DNA from: Mycobacterium sp. Root265
GTDB lineage: Bacteria > Actinomycetota > Actinomycetes > Mycobacteriales > Mycobacteriaceae
Direction: 5' to 3'
DNA length: 64,000 bases
NCBI RefSeq assembly: GCF_001428895.1
Contig: NZ_LMJA01000005.1
Coordinates: 1 to 64,000 of the forward strand
Shown here: positions 36,570 to 44,970 of the stretch, one piece after another
Position numbering within the stretch: position 1 is the stretch's first letter
Layout of the letters: every line of letters starts with the position of its first letter
Program-made: the position numbers and the translations under genes
The notes under the pieces: model-generated
The model's input: the letters and a program-made list of their open reading frames with translations, nothing else
Databases searched by the model: none
What the model was told of the DNA's origin: nothing

Positions 36570-38209
36570 CGCGGTGCGCGTTTCGCCGGCGCTTTGGCCG
36601 GCGCTTTCTTCGCGGCCTTGGCGGCGGGCCGCTTGCGCGGCGGCCGGGGGGTGTGCCCGTTGGTGTGACCGTTGGTGGCGGCCGGCACCTCGGTGTCGGC
36701 GAAGGCGCTGGTGGACAGATCGTTGGAGGCCCGCCACTGAATGGCGAACTCCATCAGTTCCAGCAGGACATCACCGGAATCGCGTTCGATGCCGTCGGAA
36801 AATGTGTGGCGCCAGGCGATCTGTTCGTTGATCGGCACGATCTGCTCGAAGGCGTCGGTATGCCCGGCGTGATCGGTGCCATCGGGCTGCCGACGCATCC
36901 ACGGGCCCCGATCGGCGTCGTTGACGATCTCGTTGAAATCGCGCGGATGCCGCGAGTAGGCGTACCGCCAGGCGAACGGCCATCCGTTCGCCGCGGTCCC
37001 CGTGGTGGCATTGCGGATCTCTTCTGCATCGGCCATGGTGATGTCTCCTGTCTGAGTTGTCAAAGCAGTTAGTGGGGAACCTATTTCGCGGCAGCGTTGC
37101 CACCGGAGCTTGCGGTCTTCCAGGCCGTTGAGCCCGCCGTTGATGGCTCGGGTGACACCTTCGAGATCGTTGGCGTCACACATCGCGTTGATCTGCGGAC
37201 GTGCCACCGTCCAGTACCAGATCGCCCCCAGGAAGCTGAACTTGTCGGTCCCCAGCTGTTCGGGAGAGTCCACGAAGAATGTCGGGCTGGGCACCAGGCC
37301 GCGACTGTGGGCCCACTGCGACACCTTGGTGTAGTTGTGCCGGCCGGTGACCTGGATCGGGCCGCGGCCCTTGAACCGGCGGCCGTCCCCGGGATGGGTG
37401 TTCCCGAGATCGGCGCGGCCCTCGTAGGCGCCGCCGTCGGCGATCTCTTCCATGAACTTCAGGCCGCCGGATTCGTGCCCGATCTGGGCCAGCCACATGG
37501 TGATTCGCTCCGGGGTGTTGCACCCGGACTCCTGCAGTGCCTGTGTCACGGCCGGTAGCAGAGCGCGGTAGCGGTCGAACGAGATACTGCCGCCCATCGC
37601 ACGCATCAGGTTCTCCGCAACCTGATCGCTCGGCGCGTTCGGTGCGATCGGATTGACGTCGATATCGGCGTAGCAGTAGCCCTTGGGCGGGATCAGCGTG
37701 GCCGCCTGATCGAAGCTGATCCAGTAGTTGAAGGGTTTGAACCCACTGTCGGCGATCCACAACGCACGTTCGCCGGGGGTGTCGTCGTAGCCCATGCACG
37801 CGACATAGTGGAAAACGGTGCCGCCGCGGTACGCAGGTGACGTCGTGCCCTTGACGGCGCGCGGGTAGTTCGATGGTGGTGCCACCCAGTTCATCACCAC
37901 GCCGAATCCGCTGTTGATCGAGGCCACCACATCGGACCACAACCGGTCTTTCTGCTGCGGGGTCGGCGGGTCATCCGTCATGTTGACCGAGGTGTACCGG
38001 GCATCGCAGACCTTCTTGTCGAGCACCCGCTCGATCAGGCCGATGAAGTCGGTACCCGCTGTGGTGGTGCCGATCTCGCGTGCCAGATCGGCCTCGGCCA
38101 GCCGGACACCCCGGGACTCGAGCACGACCTGAGTCGATGCCGGTCCACACCAGAACGGTGTCTCCTGCACGACGATCGTCCGGTCATACGGCAACAGTTT
38201 CTCGGTCAT
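36566..38209 (-). CDS. LysA-like endolysin: C39-type peptidase plus GH19 muramidase
   Basis: 547 residues from the ATG at 38209 (ATG 38224 is also in frame; the MTEKLLPYDR start matches phage LysA). The C39-like peptidase domain covers about 10-185 with C21 in FWCGPAS and H134 in FHYVACMGYD. The GH19 lysozyme/chitinase-like domain covers about 200-375 with E246 in GHESGG, followed by MEEI. A C-terminal part of about 155 residues is unfamiliar and ends in a Lys/Ala/Pro-rich tail after an HTNG repeat. It degrades peptidoglycan in phages. It lacks a signal peptide, and no holin is visible. Confidence 0.83.
   Translation of the reverse strand: MTEKLLPYDRTIVVQETPFWCGPASTQVVLESRGVRLAEADLAREIGTTTAGTDFIGLIERVLDKKVCDARYTSVNMTDDPPTPQQKDRLWSDVVASINSGFGVVMNWVAPPSNYPRAVKGTTSPAYRGGTVFHYVACMGYDDTPGERALWIADSGFKPFNYWISFDQAATLIPPKGYCYADIDVNPIAPNAPSDQVAENLMRAMGGSISFDRYRALLPAVTQALQESGCNTPERITMWLAQIGHESGGLKFMEEIADGGAYEGRADLGNTHPGDGRRFKGRGPIQVTGRHNYTKVSQWAHSRGLVPSPTFFVDSPEQLGTDKFSFLGAIWYWTVARPQINAMCDANDLEGVTRAINGGLNGLEDRKLRWQRCREIGSPLTALTTQTGDITMADAEEIRNATTGTAANGWPFAWRYAYSRHPRDFNEIVNDADRGPWMRRQPDGTDHAGHTDAFEQIVPINEQIAWRHTFSDGIERDSGDVLLELMEFAIQWRASNDLSTSAFADTEVPAATNGHTNGHTPRPPRKRPAAKAAKKAPAKAPAKRAPR
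37034..37049 (-). promoter_or_regulatory. Internal ribosome site and ATG inside the lysA-like gene
   Basis: AGGAGA (37049-37044) lies 7 bases before an in-frame ATG at 37036 (Met392 of the lysA-like protein). Initiation here would yield a separate 156-residue product (36566-37036) starting MADAEEI, comprising the unfamiliar C-terminal part. Confidence 0.5.
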
Positions 38210-38280
38210 CACAACCCCGTTCATTCCGGTTCACCCGTGCGGTACTGCGATCGTCATCCACGCCGCGACGGGGGATATGC

Positions 38281-38346
38281 GTAGAGCCGTACTCGATTCT
38301 GCCGCCGGCGCGTACGTGCCGATCTGCGAAGTGAGTACCGCTCTAC
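38281..38346. promoter_or_regulatory. Imperfect inverted repeat between divergent lytic and hydrolase arms
   Basis: Arms GTAGAGCCGTACTC (38281-38294) and GAGTACCGCTCTAC (38333-38346) match at 13 of 14 positions with a 38-base spacer. They lie in the 197-bp gap between lysA and the DUF2235 gene. This is a good candidate for a looping or dimer-of-dimer operator that regulates both arms. Confidence 0.5.
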
Positions 38347-38406
38347 CCGGATCGGCGTCTCCACCGACTCCTACCGTGGGCCCATCGGCTCGTCGAAGGA
38401 GCAGGG

Positions 38407-39513
38407 ATGAAGAACATCGTGATCTGTCTCGATGGCACTTCCAACGAGGTGAAGGCCAGGGCTGTCACCAACATCTTCAAGATCGTGGAAATGCTGCAGC
38501 TCGCCGACCCCGACCGCCAGCAGGTGTATTACGACCCCGGTGTCGGCACGCTCGCTGCGCCGGGGTCCTGGAGCGCGCTGGGCAGGAAGCTCTCGGTACT
38601 CGGAGGTCTGGCCCTCGGGCACGGCATCCGGGAGAACATGGCCGAGGCCTACACCTACCTCATGCGCACCTGGGAACCCGGGGATCAGATCTTCATCTTC
38701 GGGTTCAGCCGCGGTGCGTACACGGCGCGCGCGTTGTGCGGTCTGCTCCGGTCGGTGGGGCTGCTGCGGCCCGGTTCGGAGAACCTCGTGCCGTACGCCG
38801 TTCGCGTCTACGCCCGAAATCCCGGGGATTCCAACCTTTCCGGTCCTGAGGGGTGGGACCGGATCGACCGCTTCGCCACGACGCTGAGCCTGCCCACTCC
38901 CGGTGAAACCGTGTCCTGTCCGGTCCGCTATCTCGGTCTGTTCGACACCGTCAAGGCCACCAGCTTCGTCGGCCCGGACTTCAGGTGGCCGTGGACGCGC
39001 CAGCTGATCAACGTCGAGACGGTGCGACACGCGGTGTCCATCGACGAGCAACGCCGGCCTTACCAGCCCTATCTCCTGAAGTTCCCGCCCGAAGGCCAAC
39101 GGTTTCCGCAGATGGAAGAGGTCTGGTTCGCCGGTATCCATTCCGATGTCGGTGGCGGATTTCCCGATAACCCGGCACTGGGCGACATTTCGATGCGCTG
39201 GGTACTGGACGGGGCGATCACCGCGGGACTGCGTGTCCGCAATGACGAGTACGCCGGGAGATACACCCTGTCCGGGGAGCATGCCTCGGCGCCGGTCAGC
39301 CGGATGGAATGGCGCGGGCGCCTCGCGGGCACCCCGCCGATCGGCAGCAGGCGCATCGTCCCCGCCGGTGCCGTCGTGCACGGAAGCGTCGCCGTCCGGC
39401 GCGACGGTGACCCTCGGTACGGCCCGAACCTGCCCGCGGATGCGCTGTTCCTCGACCGCGACGACTGGGTCGGTGAGCCCGGCACTCCCTTGGCCGGGGT
39501 GATGTCATGGTGA
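38407..39513 (+). CDS. DUF2235 alpha/beta hydrolase (Tle1-like)
   Basis: 368 residues with a strong GAAGGAG ribosome site. The N-terminal KNIVICLDGTSNE and the elbow GFSRGAYTAR with S101 define DUF2235, the family containing type VI phospholipase effectors Tle1. D180 (LGLFDTVKA) and H245 (IHSDVGGG) complete a plausible Ser-Asp-His triad. There is no signal peptide. It is the first of three overlapping genes and is divergent from the lysA-lysB pair. Lipase activity is inferred from the family. Confidence 0.85.
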   Translation: MKNIVICLDGTSNEVKARAVTNIFKIVEMLQLADPDRQQVYYDPGVGTLAAPGSWSALGRKLSVLGGLALGHGIRENMAEAYTYLMRTWEPGDQIFIFGFSRGAYTARALCGLLRSVGLLRPGSENLVPYAVRVYARNPGDSNLSGPEGWDRIDRFATTLSLPTPGETVSCPVRYLGLFDTVKATSFVGPDFRWPWTRQLINVETVRHAVSIDEQRRPYQPYLLKFPPEGQRFPQMEEVWFAGIHSDVGGGFPDNPALGDISMRWVLDGAITAGLRVRNDEYAGRYTLSGEHASAPVSRMEWRGRLAGTPPIGSRRIVPAGAVVHGSVAVRRDGDPRYGPNLPADALFLDRDDWVGEPGTPLAGVMSW

Positions 39514-41267
39514 GCCCGGACTACTGCACCGTCACGATCGTGGTGCAGGACCCGACCGTCGAACGCGACGGCAAGGTTCTCACCGCCGAGGTGCAGATCC
39601 CCCGGGAGGAACTCATCGACGGCCCGATGGGGTCCGCACTCTACGTGGTGGATTACGACGCCACCTCCCGCCGGATGTACCGGGCGGCGCCGACGAAAGA
39701 CGGTCCACCGCACTGGCAGAAGCGCGACGAGATTCTGGCCGATCCGGTGTTCCACGCGTGGAACGTGTACGCGATCGTCACCAGAACCTTGCGGCGGTTC
39801 GAGTCGGCGCTGGGACGGCGGGTGCGGTGGGGCATCCGCGGTCACCAACTCAAGGTGGTACCGCACGCTTTCGAGGACGCGAATGCGTTCTACTCACCCG
39901 AGGCCGAGGCGCTGTTGTTCGGCTACATCCGCCGCGGACCCAGTGCCTCGAACACCTACCTGTGTCTGTCGCACGACGTCGTCGCGCACGAGGCGACGCA
40001 CGCGCTGCTCGACGGTCTGCGTGGCAGCTTCATCTCGCCGTCGTCACCGGATCAGGCGGCCTTTCACGAGGCCTTCGCCGACATCGTCGCGCTGCTGTCG
40101 GTGTTCTCGTTGAAGGAGGCCGTGGAGTATCTGGTGGACCCGCGCAACGAAAACGAGTTCGTCGACAAGTCGGTGTTCAACCCGGAGCGGCTTGCCGAGA
40201 CGGACCTGTTCGGGCTCGGTGAGAGCCTGACCCACGTGAATGCACTGCGGCGTTCGGTGGGCATCGCGCCGACGCCCGGACTGCTCGACGAGCCCGGCTT
40301 TCACGAGGTCCATCGGCGGGGCGAGATCCTGGTCGGTGCCGTGATGCGCACCCTTCTGGTGGCGTGGGAAAGGCGCATGGAGGATCTTTTTCCCGGCGAG
40401 GACACCCTGATTCCGCGCAGAATTCTCGTCGAACAGGGCGCCGACATCGCCGATCTGCTGCTGACCATGAGTGTCCGCGCCATCGACTACACACCACCCA
40501 TCCACATCACCTTTGCCCATTTCCTGAGGGCGATGCTGACCGCCGACCGCGAGGTCCGCGCCGATGACAGCCGCTACAACCTGCGGAGCGCCCTGCGCGA
40601 GCAGATGGCCGGGTTCGGCATCGCCGGCACCACCCAGGATGGGGATGGTTGCTGGTGTCCGCCGAAACGCAAGGATGGCTTGCAGCGCAATGGGGTTCAC
40701 TTCTCTGCGTTGCAGAGCGATGACACCGAGATGTTCCGGCACATCTGGGGCAACCGCGGCAACCTGCACCTCAATCCACACGCCTTCACCCGCATCTCCA
40801 GTGTGCGCCCGTGCGTCAGGAGCGCACCGGATGACGGCTTTCACGTCCGCGAAACTGTCGTCGAGTGCACGCAGTACCTCAAGATCGCGGCCGGCGAACT
40901 GCCCGCCTACGGGTTGGCCCCGCTGGAGAAGCTCGACCCCGACACCCAGATCGAGCTTCGCGGGGGATCCACGCTGATCCTCGACGAATACGGCGACCTG
41001 AAGTTCGAGATCTCCGACAAACTGCCCAGCCTGCAAGGGATCGAGCCGGACGCCGACGCGGACGCGGACGCCGAAGCCGACCGCGAGCGCATCCAGCGGT
41101 GGAACCGCCGGATCGCCTACCTCTATGAGTCCAGAAGCCTCACCGACGGGCCGCGCACTGCCCATGCGCTGGCGCTGCGGCACCGTGACCGCAACGCGGC
41201 CGAGAATCCGGAGGCTGCCGCCGCAGAGATCGTGCGGCGGGCCCGGGGAGCGCGAGAGGAGTGGTGA
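39507..41267 (+). CDS. Gluzincin metallopeptidase, function unknown
   Basis: 586 residues; start ATG 39507 or GTG 39510, overlapping the DUF2235 stop. The zinc motif is H161-E162-A-T-H165 with the third ligand probably E188 in HEAFAD, the gluzincin (M4-like) arrangement. A C-terminal region of about 220 residues has no recognisable domain and contains an acidic Asp-Ala repeat near 515. No signal or propeptide is evident, unlike secreted M4 enzymes. It is probably a cytoplasmic protease or a protein delivered by lysis. Confidence 0.8.
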   Translation: MVSPDYCTVTIVVQDPTVERDGKVLTAEVQIPREELIDGPMGSALYVVDYDATSRRMYRAAPTKDGPPHWQKRDEILADPVFHAWNVYAIVTRTLRRFESALGRRVRWGIRGHQLKVVPHAFEDANAFYSPEAEALLFGYIRRGPSASNTYLCLSHDVVAHEATHALLDGLRGSFISPSSPDQAAFHEAFADIVALLSVFSLKEAVEYLVDPRNENEFVDKSVFNPERLAETDLFGLGESLTHVNALRRSVGIAPTPGLLDEPGFHEVHRRGEILVGAVMRTLLVAWERRMEDLFPGEDTLIPRRILVEQGADIADLLLTMSVRAIDYTPPIHITFAHFLRAMLTADREVRADDSRYNLRSALREQMAGFGIAGTTQDGDGCWCPPKRKDGLQRNGVHFSALQSDDTEMFRHIWGNRGNLHLNPHAFTRISSVRPCVRSAPDDGFHVRETVVECTQYLKIAAGELPAYGLAPLEKLDPDTQIELRGGSTLILDEYGDLKFEISDKLPSLQGIEPDADADADAEADRERIQRWNRRIAYLYESRSLTDGPRTAHALALRHRDRNAAENPEAAAAEIVRRARGAREEW

Positions 41268-42592
41268 TGCGCAGTATCAAGAGGGCGGGGATCCGGGCCT
41301 ACAACGTGGGATTCGGTGATTGCGTGCTGTTGTGGGTCGATTACGACGATGCGGTCCGCCGCGCGGTCCTCATCGATTTCGGATCCACCGAGTTGCCGGG
41401 CGACTTTCCCAAGGATCACATGGACCGCATCGCCGAGGACATCCGCGATGTGGTGCTCGGACGCACCGCGAACGCGGATGGCTCGATCACCCGGGGCCGT
41501 CTGCAGATGGTCGTCGCCACCCATCGCCACGCCGACCACATCAGCGGATTCGGCCGCGCAAAGGCGGGATCCATCATCAGGGATCTGAACCCGCGCAGGG
41601 TCGTGCAGCCGTGGACCGAGGATCCGTTGCTGCCCACCGATGCCAAGGCGCCGCTCATGGACCGGCAAATGGTCGGCACGATGGGCGATATGCAGCTGTT
41701 CGCCGCCGGTGTGACGGCTGCATCCGCGAAGATGAATGCGCTGCAACGATTCCCTGACGGTGTCGGCGACCGTCTGCAGTTCCTCGGTGAGAAGAACATC
41801 TCCAACCGGGAGGCCGTCGACTGTCTGCAGACGATGGCTGCCGACGGCCGGGGACGCTACGTCAAGTACGGCGACGACCTCACCGACCAGCGACTGCTGC
41901 CCGACGTGACCATCAAGGTCCTCGGGCCGCCCACGCTGGCCGCCGCGCCGTCCCTGGCACGGCAGGCGCAGATCAACAATGAATTCTGGCACCTCGCGTC
42001 GAACTGGTCCCGAGCCGCTCAGGATGGGGACGCGACGTGCGACGACCTGTCGCCGCTGTTCGAGACGGCGACCGAAGCCGTGCCGCAGGCCGCACGCTGG
42101 CTGACGCCGCGCATCGACCGCGCGCATGCCGACAACATGCTCTCGCTGCTGCGGACCTTGGACTCGTCGCTGAACAACACCAGCGTGATCCTGCAGATCC
42201 GGATCGGCGAATCACTGCTCGTGTTCCCCGGTGACGCCCAGATCGAGAACTGGAGTTGGGTGTTGTTCGACGCCGATGAGAACACCGGCAATGCCCGGTT
42301 GCTCCACGATCTCGCGAACACCAACATCTACAAGGTGGGCCACCACGGAAGTCTGAACGCCACACCGAAAACTCTGTGGGAGAAGTTCATTCACCGCGGG
42401 GCGGAGGATTCCACCGCGAATCGGCGACTGATCACGCTGCTGTCGACCCTGGACGGCCGGCACGGCAGCCGCGAGGACAACACCGAGGTGCCCCGGCAGG
42501 CTCTGGTGCGGGCGCTCAAAGCGGAGTCGAATCTGTTCAGCACCGAGTTGCACAAGACACCGTGGTGGACCGATATCGAGGTGTCGATCTAG
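41267..42592 (+). CDS. Metallo-beta-lactamase-fold hydrolase, ComEC-like
   Basis: 441 residues from ATG 41267 (TGATG overlap; two in-frame GTGs just upstream). The start NVGFGDC matches the ComEC-type MBL NVGxGD motif. The metal site is H86-R-H88-A-D90-H91, followed later by FPGDAQ and KVGHHGS. A large insert separates them. This branch includes stand-alone nucleases or hydrolases of unknown role. It is the third gene of the hydrolase operon, and its end overlaps the convergent DUF2236 gene by 4 bases. Confidence 0.82.
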   Translation: MRSIKRAGIRAYNVGFGDCVLLWVDYDDAVRRAVLIDFGSTELPGDFPKDHMDRIAEDIRDVVLGRTANADGSITRGRLQMVVATHRHADHISGFGRAKAGSIIRDLNPRRVVQPWTEDPLLPTDAKAPLMDRQMVGTMGDMQLFAAGVTAASAKMNALQRFPDGVGDRLQFLGEKNISNREAVDCLQTMAADGRGRYVKYGDDLTDQRLLPDVTIKVLGPPTLAAAPSLARQAQINNEFWHLASNWSRAAQDGDATCDDLSPLFETATEAVPQAARWLTPRIDRAHADNMLSLLRTLDSSLNNTSVILQIRIGESLLVFPGDAQIENWSWVLFDADENTGNARLLHDLANTNIYKVGHHGSLNATPKTLWEKFIHRGAEDSTANRRLITLLSTLDGRHGSREDNTEVPRQALVRALKAESNLFSTELHKTPWWTDIEVSI

Positions 42593-43491
42593 ATCAGGGC
42601 CTTCTTGCGCCGGATCCGGCGCCGCACATCACCCATCAGTATCTGACTGGCGCCCTGGCGGATGAAACGCGGCAGGAACCGGTTGACGAACGAGACGAAC
42701 ACGAACAGGTTCTCGAAGCGGCGCCGGTCGGCGTCCGACCAGTGCAGACCCATGGCGTCGCGGAACACCGGCGCCAGCGACCCGATGGTCAGGAACTTCA
42801 GCAGCGGCCCGAAGGTCACCCGCAGCGGCCACCGGATCATCTTCAGATCCACCAGGGCCATCAGGTATTCGCGGATGTGATCGTCGATCACCACCCGCTC
42901 GCAGGCGGTGTTCCAGTACACGTCGAAATCGGCCCGGGTGGCCGGCCATTGGTCCGCGGTGACCTGCAAGGTGGTGCCGAGCGGCTGTGCGGTCCGGTAG
43001 AACTGTTCGGCCTGCTCGTCGGTCATCACACCGTGCAGCAACTCGAAGGTGTCCTCGAACCCGATGAACAGGCAGGCCGCCACCCACATCTGCAGTTCAC
43101 GGTTGAAGGCGTTGTAGCGCACCGGGCTGGTGTCGGTGGAGAGCACCTGGCGATGCGCGCCGTTGACCGCCTCGCGGTAGGCGGCGCGTTCCTCCTCGGT
43201 GCCCAGAATGGCGACGGCGAGGTACTGGGTCGTGGTGCGCGCCCGTTTCCACGGATGCTCCATCAGGCTGCCGGATCTCACCCGGCTTTCGGCCACCCCG
43301 TAGCCGACCTCCGGCCAGGACAGCTGCATGACCACGTTGGCGGCGGCGCCGGCGAAGGACCAGAAGTCCAAGGCGTCCTCGATGGCGACATCGCCGTGGT
43401 ACCAGCGCGGTGTTCGCTGCTCGATGGTGATGCGGGTGTCGGCGTTGGTCAGTCGTGGGGATGATCCGGAATCGAGGTAGCGCGCCGACAT
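42589..43491 (-). CDS. DUF2236 (MpaB/latex-clearing-like) oxygenase family protein
   Basis: 300 residues from the ATG at 43491. All-helical DUF2236 pattern: an N-terminal WYHGD-type lead, PEVGYGVAESRVRSGSL with HPWKRARTTTQYL, WVAACLFIGFEDTFELLHG, and a basic C-terminus. Some relatives are b-type haem oxygenases (latex-clearing protein) and many mycobacterial paralogues are uncharacterised. It is divergent from the tandem-TetR regulator at 43746. Confidence 0.8.
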   Translation of the reverse strand: MSARYLDSGSSPRLTNADTRITIEQRTPRWYHGDVAIEDALDFWSFAGAAANVVMQLSWPEVGYGVAESRVRSGSLMEHPWKRARTTTQYLAVAILGTEEERAAYREAVNGAHRQVLSTDTSPVRYNAFNRELQMWVAACLFIGFEDTFELLHGVMTDEQAEQFYRTAQPLGTTLQVTADQWPATRADFDVYWNTACERVVIDDHIREYLMALVDLKMIRWPLRVTFGPLLKFLTIGSLAPVFRDAMGLHWSDADRRRFENLFVFVSFVNRFLPRFIRQGASQILMGDVRRRIRRKKALI

Positions 43492-43614
43492 CGCGACAAT
43501 CTCCTCCCTGGGCGAGCGAAGCGACGCGAAAGCCTTGGGCTGATCAGCAACGTCGACCGCTACGCCGTATGGCAAGCCTGACACACGGATTGACGTTCGC
43601 GCAAGGGTTTATGT

Positions 43615-43690
43615 GAATGTCCATTCTCTGATGTGAGTGAGCGGTATCGACTGAAATGTGCAGCCGTATATGGCGAAATGTGATCGATCA
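43615..43690. promoter_or_regulatory. Two palindromes in the DUF2236/TetR divergent gap
   Basis: The 254-bp gap contains GAATGTCCATTC (43615-43626) and the perfect TGATCGATCA (43681-43690), 55 bases before the regulator start. Either could be its operator. Confidence 0.4.
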
Positions 43691-43745
43691 TGAAGTGGCA
43701 TTCCCAGGATCTGTCGGTCACCGCAGAATGCGTTACCGTGAGGGT

Positions 43746-44966
43746 ATGTCTTCGGTCGGCCGCCCCGCGCAACCTGCTGTGCGTCGCCGGCCGCGTGATC
43801 GCAAGGCACAGATCGTCAAGGCCTCGGCCGATGCTTTCAGTGCGCTCGGCTACCACGCGGTCAGCATGGAGGAGATCGCCACTCGGGTGGGCATTTCGGC
43901 TGCGGCGCTGTACCGGCATTCGTCGAGCAAGTACGGACTGTTCCGGGACGCCGTCTTCGGTCTGGGTCAGCAACTGGTGGACAGCACCGATATCGGCGAT
44001 CCGGAACGTGATCCGGCCACCCTGCTGGCCGACCTCGTCGACGCCCTTGTGGAGACCGCGATCGCCAACCGCAGCTCCGGCGGGCTGTACCGGTGGGAGG
44101 GTCGCTACCTCAATGAGGATGATCAGCAGATCCTGAACGGGCAGATCGGGCTCGTCAACCGCAGGCTGCAGGAACCCCTGATCCGGCTGCGGCCGGAGCT
44201 CACTTCGCACGAACGCTGGACCCTGTCGTCGGCCGCGTTGAGCGTCATCGGCAGTGTCACCGATCACCGGGCCTCACTGCCCGTCAACGAGATGCGGGTA
44301 TTGCTGGCCGGCCTGGCCACCGCCGTGCTCTCGGCCACCCTGCCGGCCCCGTTCGAGTCACCCGAATCGAACCCGTTGACGCCCAGCGGCTCCGGCGCCG
44401 GCGGCAAATACGAGATGCTGTTGCATGAATCCCTGCTGCTGTTTCACAAGAAGGGATTCCGGGAGACCAGCATGGAGGACATCGCCGCGGCGGTGGGCAT
44501 CCAGGCATCCGGGATCTACCGGTACTTCCCGGGCAAGGCCGATCTGCTGGTCGCGTCCTACCGTCGCAGCGCCGACCGGGTGTCCGGAGATGTATCGAGT
44601 GTTCTTGCCGCGGAATCAGATCCGGAGCAGGCGTTGGCTCGTCTGATCGATCTGTATGTGGCCCGGTCGTTCCGGGAGCCCGAGATCGCCTACGTGTATT
44701 ACGCGGAACGCGGCAATGTGCCCGAGGCCGACCGGGGGGCCATCCGCAACATCCAGCGCTCCACGGTCGATGAGTGGGCGCGGCTGCTCGCCGCGGCGCG
44801 TCCCGAGTTCAGCCACGCACAGGCGAAATTCGCCGTGCACGCCGCATTCGGTCTGGTGGTCGATCTCGGCCGGCTGGTGCAGTACCAGGACACCGAGCAT
44901 TCCCGTGCCTGCGTGAAGCTGCTGATGGAGATGACGTTGTTGGGGCGCGAACCGCAACTGGTCTGA
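43746..44966 (+). CDS. Tandem TetR-family regulator (two TetR units fused)
   Basis: 406 residues from ATG 43746. Two complete TetR N-terminal HTH units are visible: SMEEIATRVGISAAALYRHS in the first half and SMEDIAAAVGIQASGIYRYF in the second. Each is followed by a helical ligand-binding part. A single chain could act as a pseudo-dimer. Such double-TetR proteins occur in mycobacteria. It is divergent from the DUF2236 gene, which it may control. Confidence 0.88.
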   Translation: MSSVGRPAQPAVRRRPRDRKAQIVKASADAFSALGYHAVSMEEIATRVGISAAALYRHSSSKYGLFRDAVFGLGQQLVDSTDIGDPERDPATLLADLVDALVETAIANRSSGGLYRWEGRYLNEDDQQILNGQIGLVNRRLQEPLIRLRPELTSHERWTLSSAALSVIGSVTDHRASLPVNEMRVLLAGLATAVLSATLPAPFESPESNPLTPSGSGAGGKYEMLLHESLLLFHKKGFRETSMEDIAAAVGIQASGIYRYFPGKADLLVASYRRSADRVSGDVSSVLAAESDPEQALARLIDLYVARSFREPEIAYVYYAERGNVPEADRGAIRNIQRSTVDEWARLLAAARPEFSHAQAKFAVHAAFGLVVDLGRLVQYQDTEHSRACVKLLMEMTLLGREPQLV

Positions 44967-44970
44967 CTGG

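Noticed and set aside
35583-42592. Intact prophage
   Set aside because: Only lysA/lysB-like genes are phage-type. There is no integrase, attachment-site duplication, capsid, portal, tail or holin gene, and the flanking genes are core mycobacterial genes.
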